From contig NZ_JACXIY010000014.1 of assembly GCF_014705655.1 (NCBI RefSeq), positions 62,001 through 126,000 on the forward strand: a stretch of 64,000 bases of DNA, read 5' to 3'. The notes under the pieces are model-generated. The model was given only the letters and a program-made list of their open reading frames with translations. It was not told where the DNA came from and ran no database searches. Source of the stretch: Paenibacillus arenilitoris (GTDB lineage Bacteria; Bacillota; Bacilli; Paenibacillales; Paenibacillaceae). Numbering within the stretch: position 1 is the stretch's first letter; each line of letters begins with the position of its first letter. The position numbers and the translations under genes were made by a program. This document shows, in pieces, positions 63,459-64,000 of the stretch.

Positions 63459-64000
63459 ATGAAGAAAAGAGTTCTTATCCTATCTATTTTATCTTTAATC
63501 TTAACAGTTGGTTTAAGTGCAAGTGCTTTTTCTGCTACCCCATAAGATGTGACCTCAAGCTTCTCTCAGACAATGAGGGATAACGGCGCATGGATGGCTT
63601 ATTATGCATTAACCGATATTGAACAGGAAACTTATCCATTTGGAACTGGTTTGGAGTTCGCTTCTAAAGTAAAGTCTGGTGGAGTATGGGATTATAAACT
63701 AACATTAGGCGTGGATACTCCTTATAAGTACGCAGGATATAATGTAACAGGTGAAGACTTAGGTAATATACACTATGGTTTTGTGGGCAGATATGCAGGA
63801 TTTTCCAAAAACCTTTTGTTAACTGCCGCAGGTGCTGTTCAAATTTATTCTGGTACAGCTCATATAAAATGGTATGCATCTTATTTTGATGACCCTAACG
63901 ACCAACACTGGATTGACCATGGAATCAGAAGATTTGATAATGGAACTTTACCAACGTCCTTTATTACATCTTCATCGGGAGTTCAAATTGATACTTCTCT
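63459..64000 (+). pseudogene. secreted toxin-44-like protein with in-frame TAA, runs off the window
   Basis: ATG 63459 behind CAGGAGG opens a perfect signal peptide (MKKRVLILSILSLILTVGLS..SAFSATP). Codon 29 is TAA (63543-63545). The same frame then continues at once, without another stop, for 150 codons: DVTSSFSQTMRDNGAWMAYY, GGVWDYKLTLG, GNIHYGFVGRYAGFS and DDPNDQHWIDHGI. These pieces resemble the polymorphic toxin type 44 domain as I remember it. Either the stop has killed a secreted toxin-like gene, or it is a sequence error. The C-terminus lies outside. Confidence 0.6.

Noticed and set aside
63543..63545. Programmed read-through or selenocysteine at the TAA codon
   Set aside because: Selenocysteine uses TGA, and no stem-loop or read-through context is visible; mutation or sequence error is simpler.

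Overview
The window looks like a chromosome segment of a GC-rich, endospore-forming Firmicute of the Paenibacillus/Cohnella type. Supporting signs are an H-type small acid-soluble spore protein gene, a SleB/CwlJ-like cortex hydrolase, strong AGGAGG-type ribosome sites, many AraC/LacI/PadR/WYL regulators, glycoside hydrolases of families 78, 32 and probably 106, and an arginine-to-glutamate operon. Genus and species are inference. || Layout. 1-1.7 kb: end of a drug-export type ABC transporter. 1.7-4.5 kb: zinc efflux module, a CDF transporter with a very long His-rich N-terminus, an SmtB/CzrA-type operator on its promoter, and a CzrA-like repressor gene. 4.6-9.3 kb: GH78 rhamnosidase with a divergent AraC regulator, a small protein and a YdjM-like membrane protein. 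9.7-13.9 kb: ECF sigma factor with membrane anti-sigma candidate, CAP lipoprotein, GT-D glycosyltransferase-like protein, and a deoxyribosyltransferase-like protein. 14-18.2 kb: HAD phosphatase, M42 aminopeptidase, VOC protein with divergent WYL regulator, sspH. 18.4-21.5 kb: cortex hydrolase and lower-GC secreted proteins. 21.9-24 kb: phyH-lacI unit behind a perfect double operator. 24-30.8 kb: secreted four-repeat protein, SIMPL protein, membrane pair, NlpC/P60 hydrolase, ParB-like protein, HD-GYP-like protein. 30.9-36.4 kb: DedA, PadR-HAAS pair, P-loop kinase, two AraC regulators, VOC protein. 36.5-41.4 kb: UvrC-like nuclease and rocD-rocF-rocA. 42-49 kb: DUF6509-like protein, Mn-pyrophosphatase, chemoreceptor, small lipoprotein, serine hydrolase, SRPBCC. 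49.7-54 kb: GH32 and a broken GH106-like gene. || 54-64 kb is a scar of mobile DNA: a beheaded ABC gene, an IS3 element whose orfB is split by a 2.3-kb group II intron, the tail of a second IS3 element, a Tn3 transposase remnant, two degenerate GC-rich repeat tracts, and AT-rich secreted or membrane proteins ending in a toxin-44-like gene with an in-frame stop. || The most unusual signal is not a gene. Eight intergenic regions (A-H) each carry four or more copies of a 15-25 bp palindrome. The palindrome sequence differs between loci, but centre spacing is nearly constant: about 51, then 62-63, then about 51 bp (51/72 in the longest array, 51/42/51/22 in another). Two loci share the spacer GAAGCGGCSGAATGGAG-like sequence, and two loci 40 kb apart are diverged copies of one another. 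I know no named element of this form.
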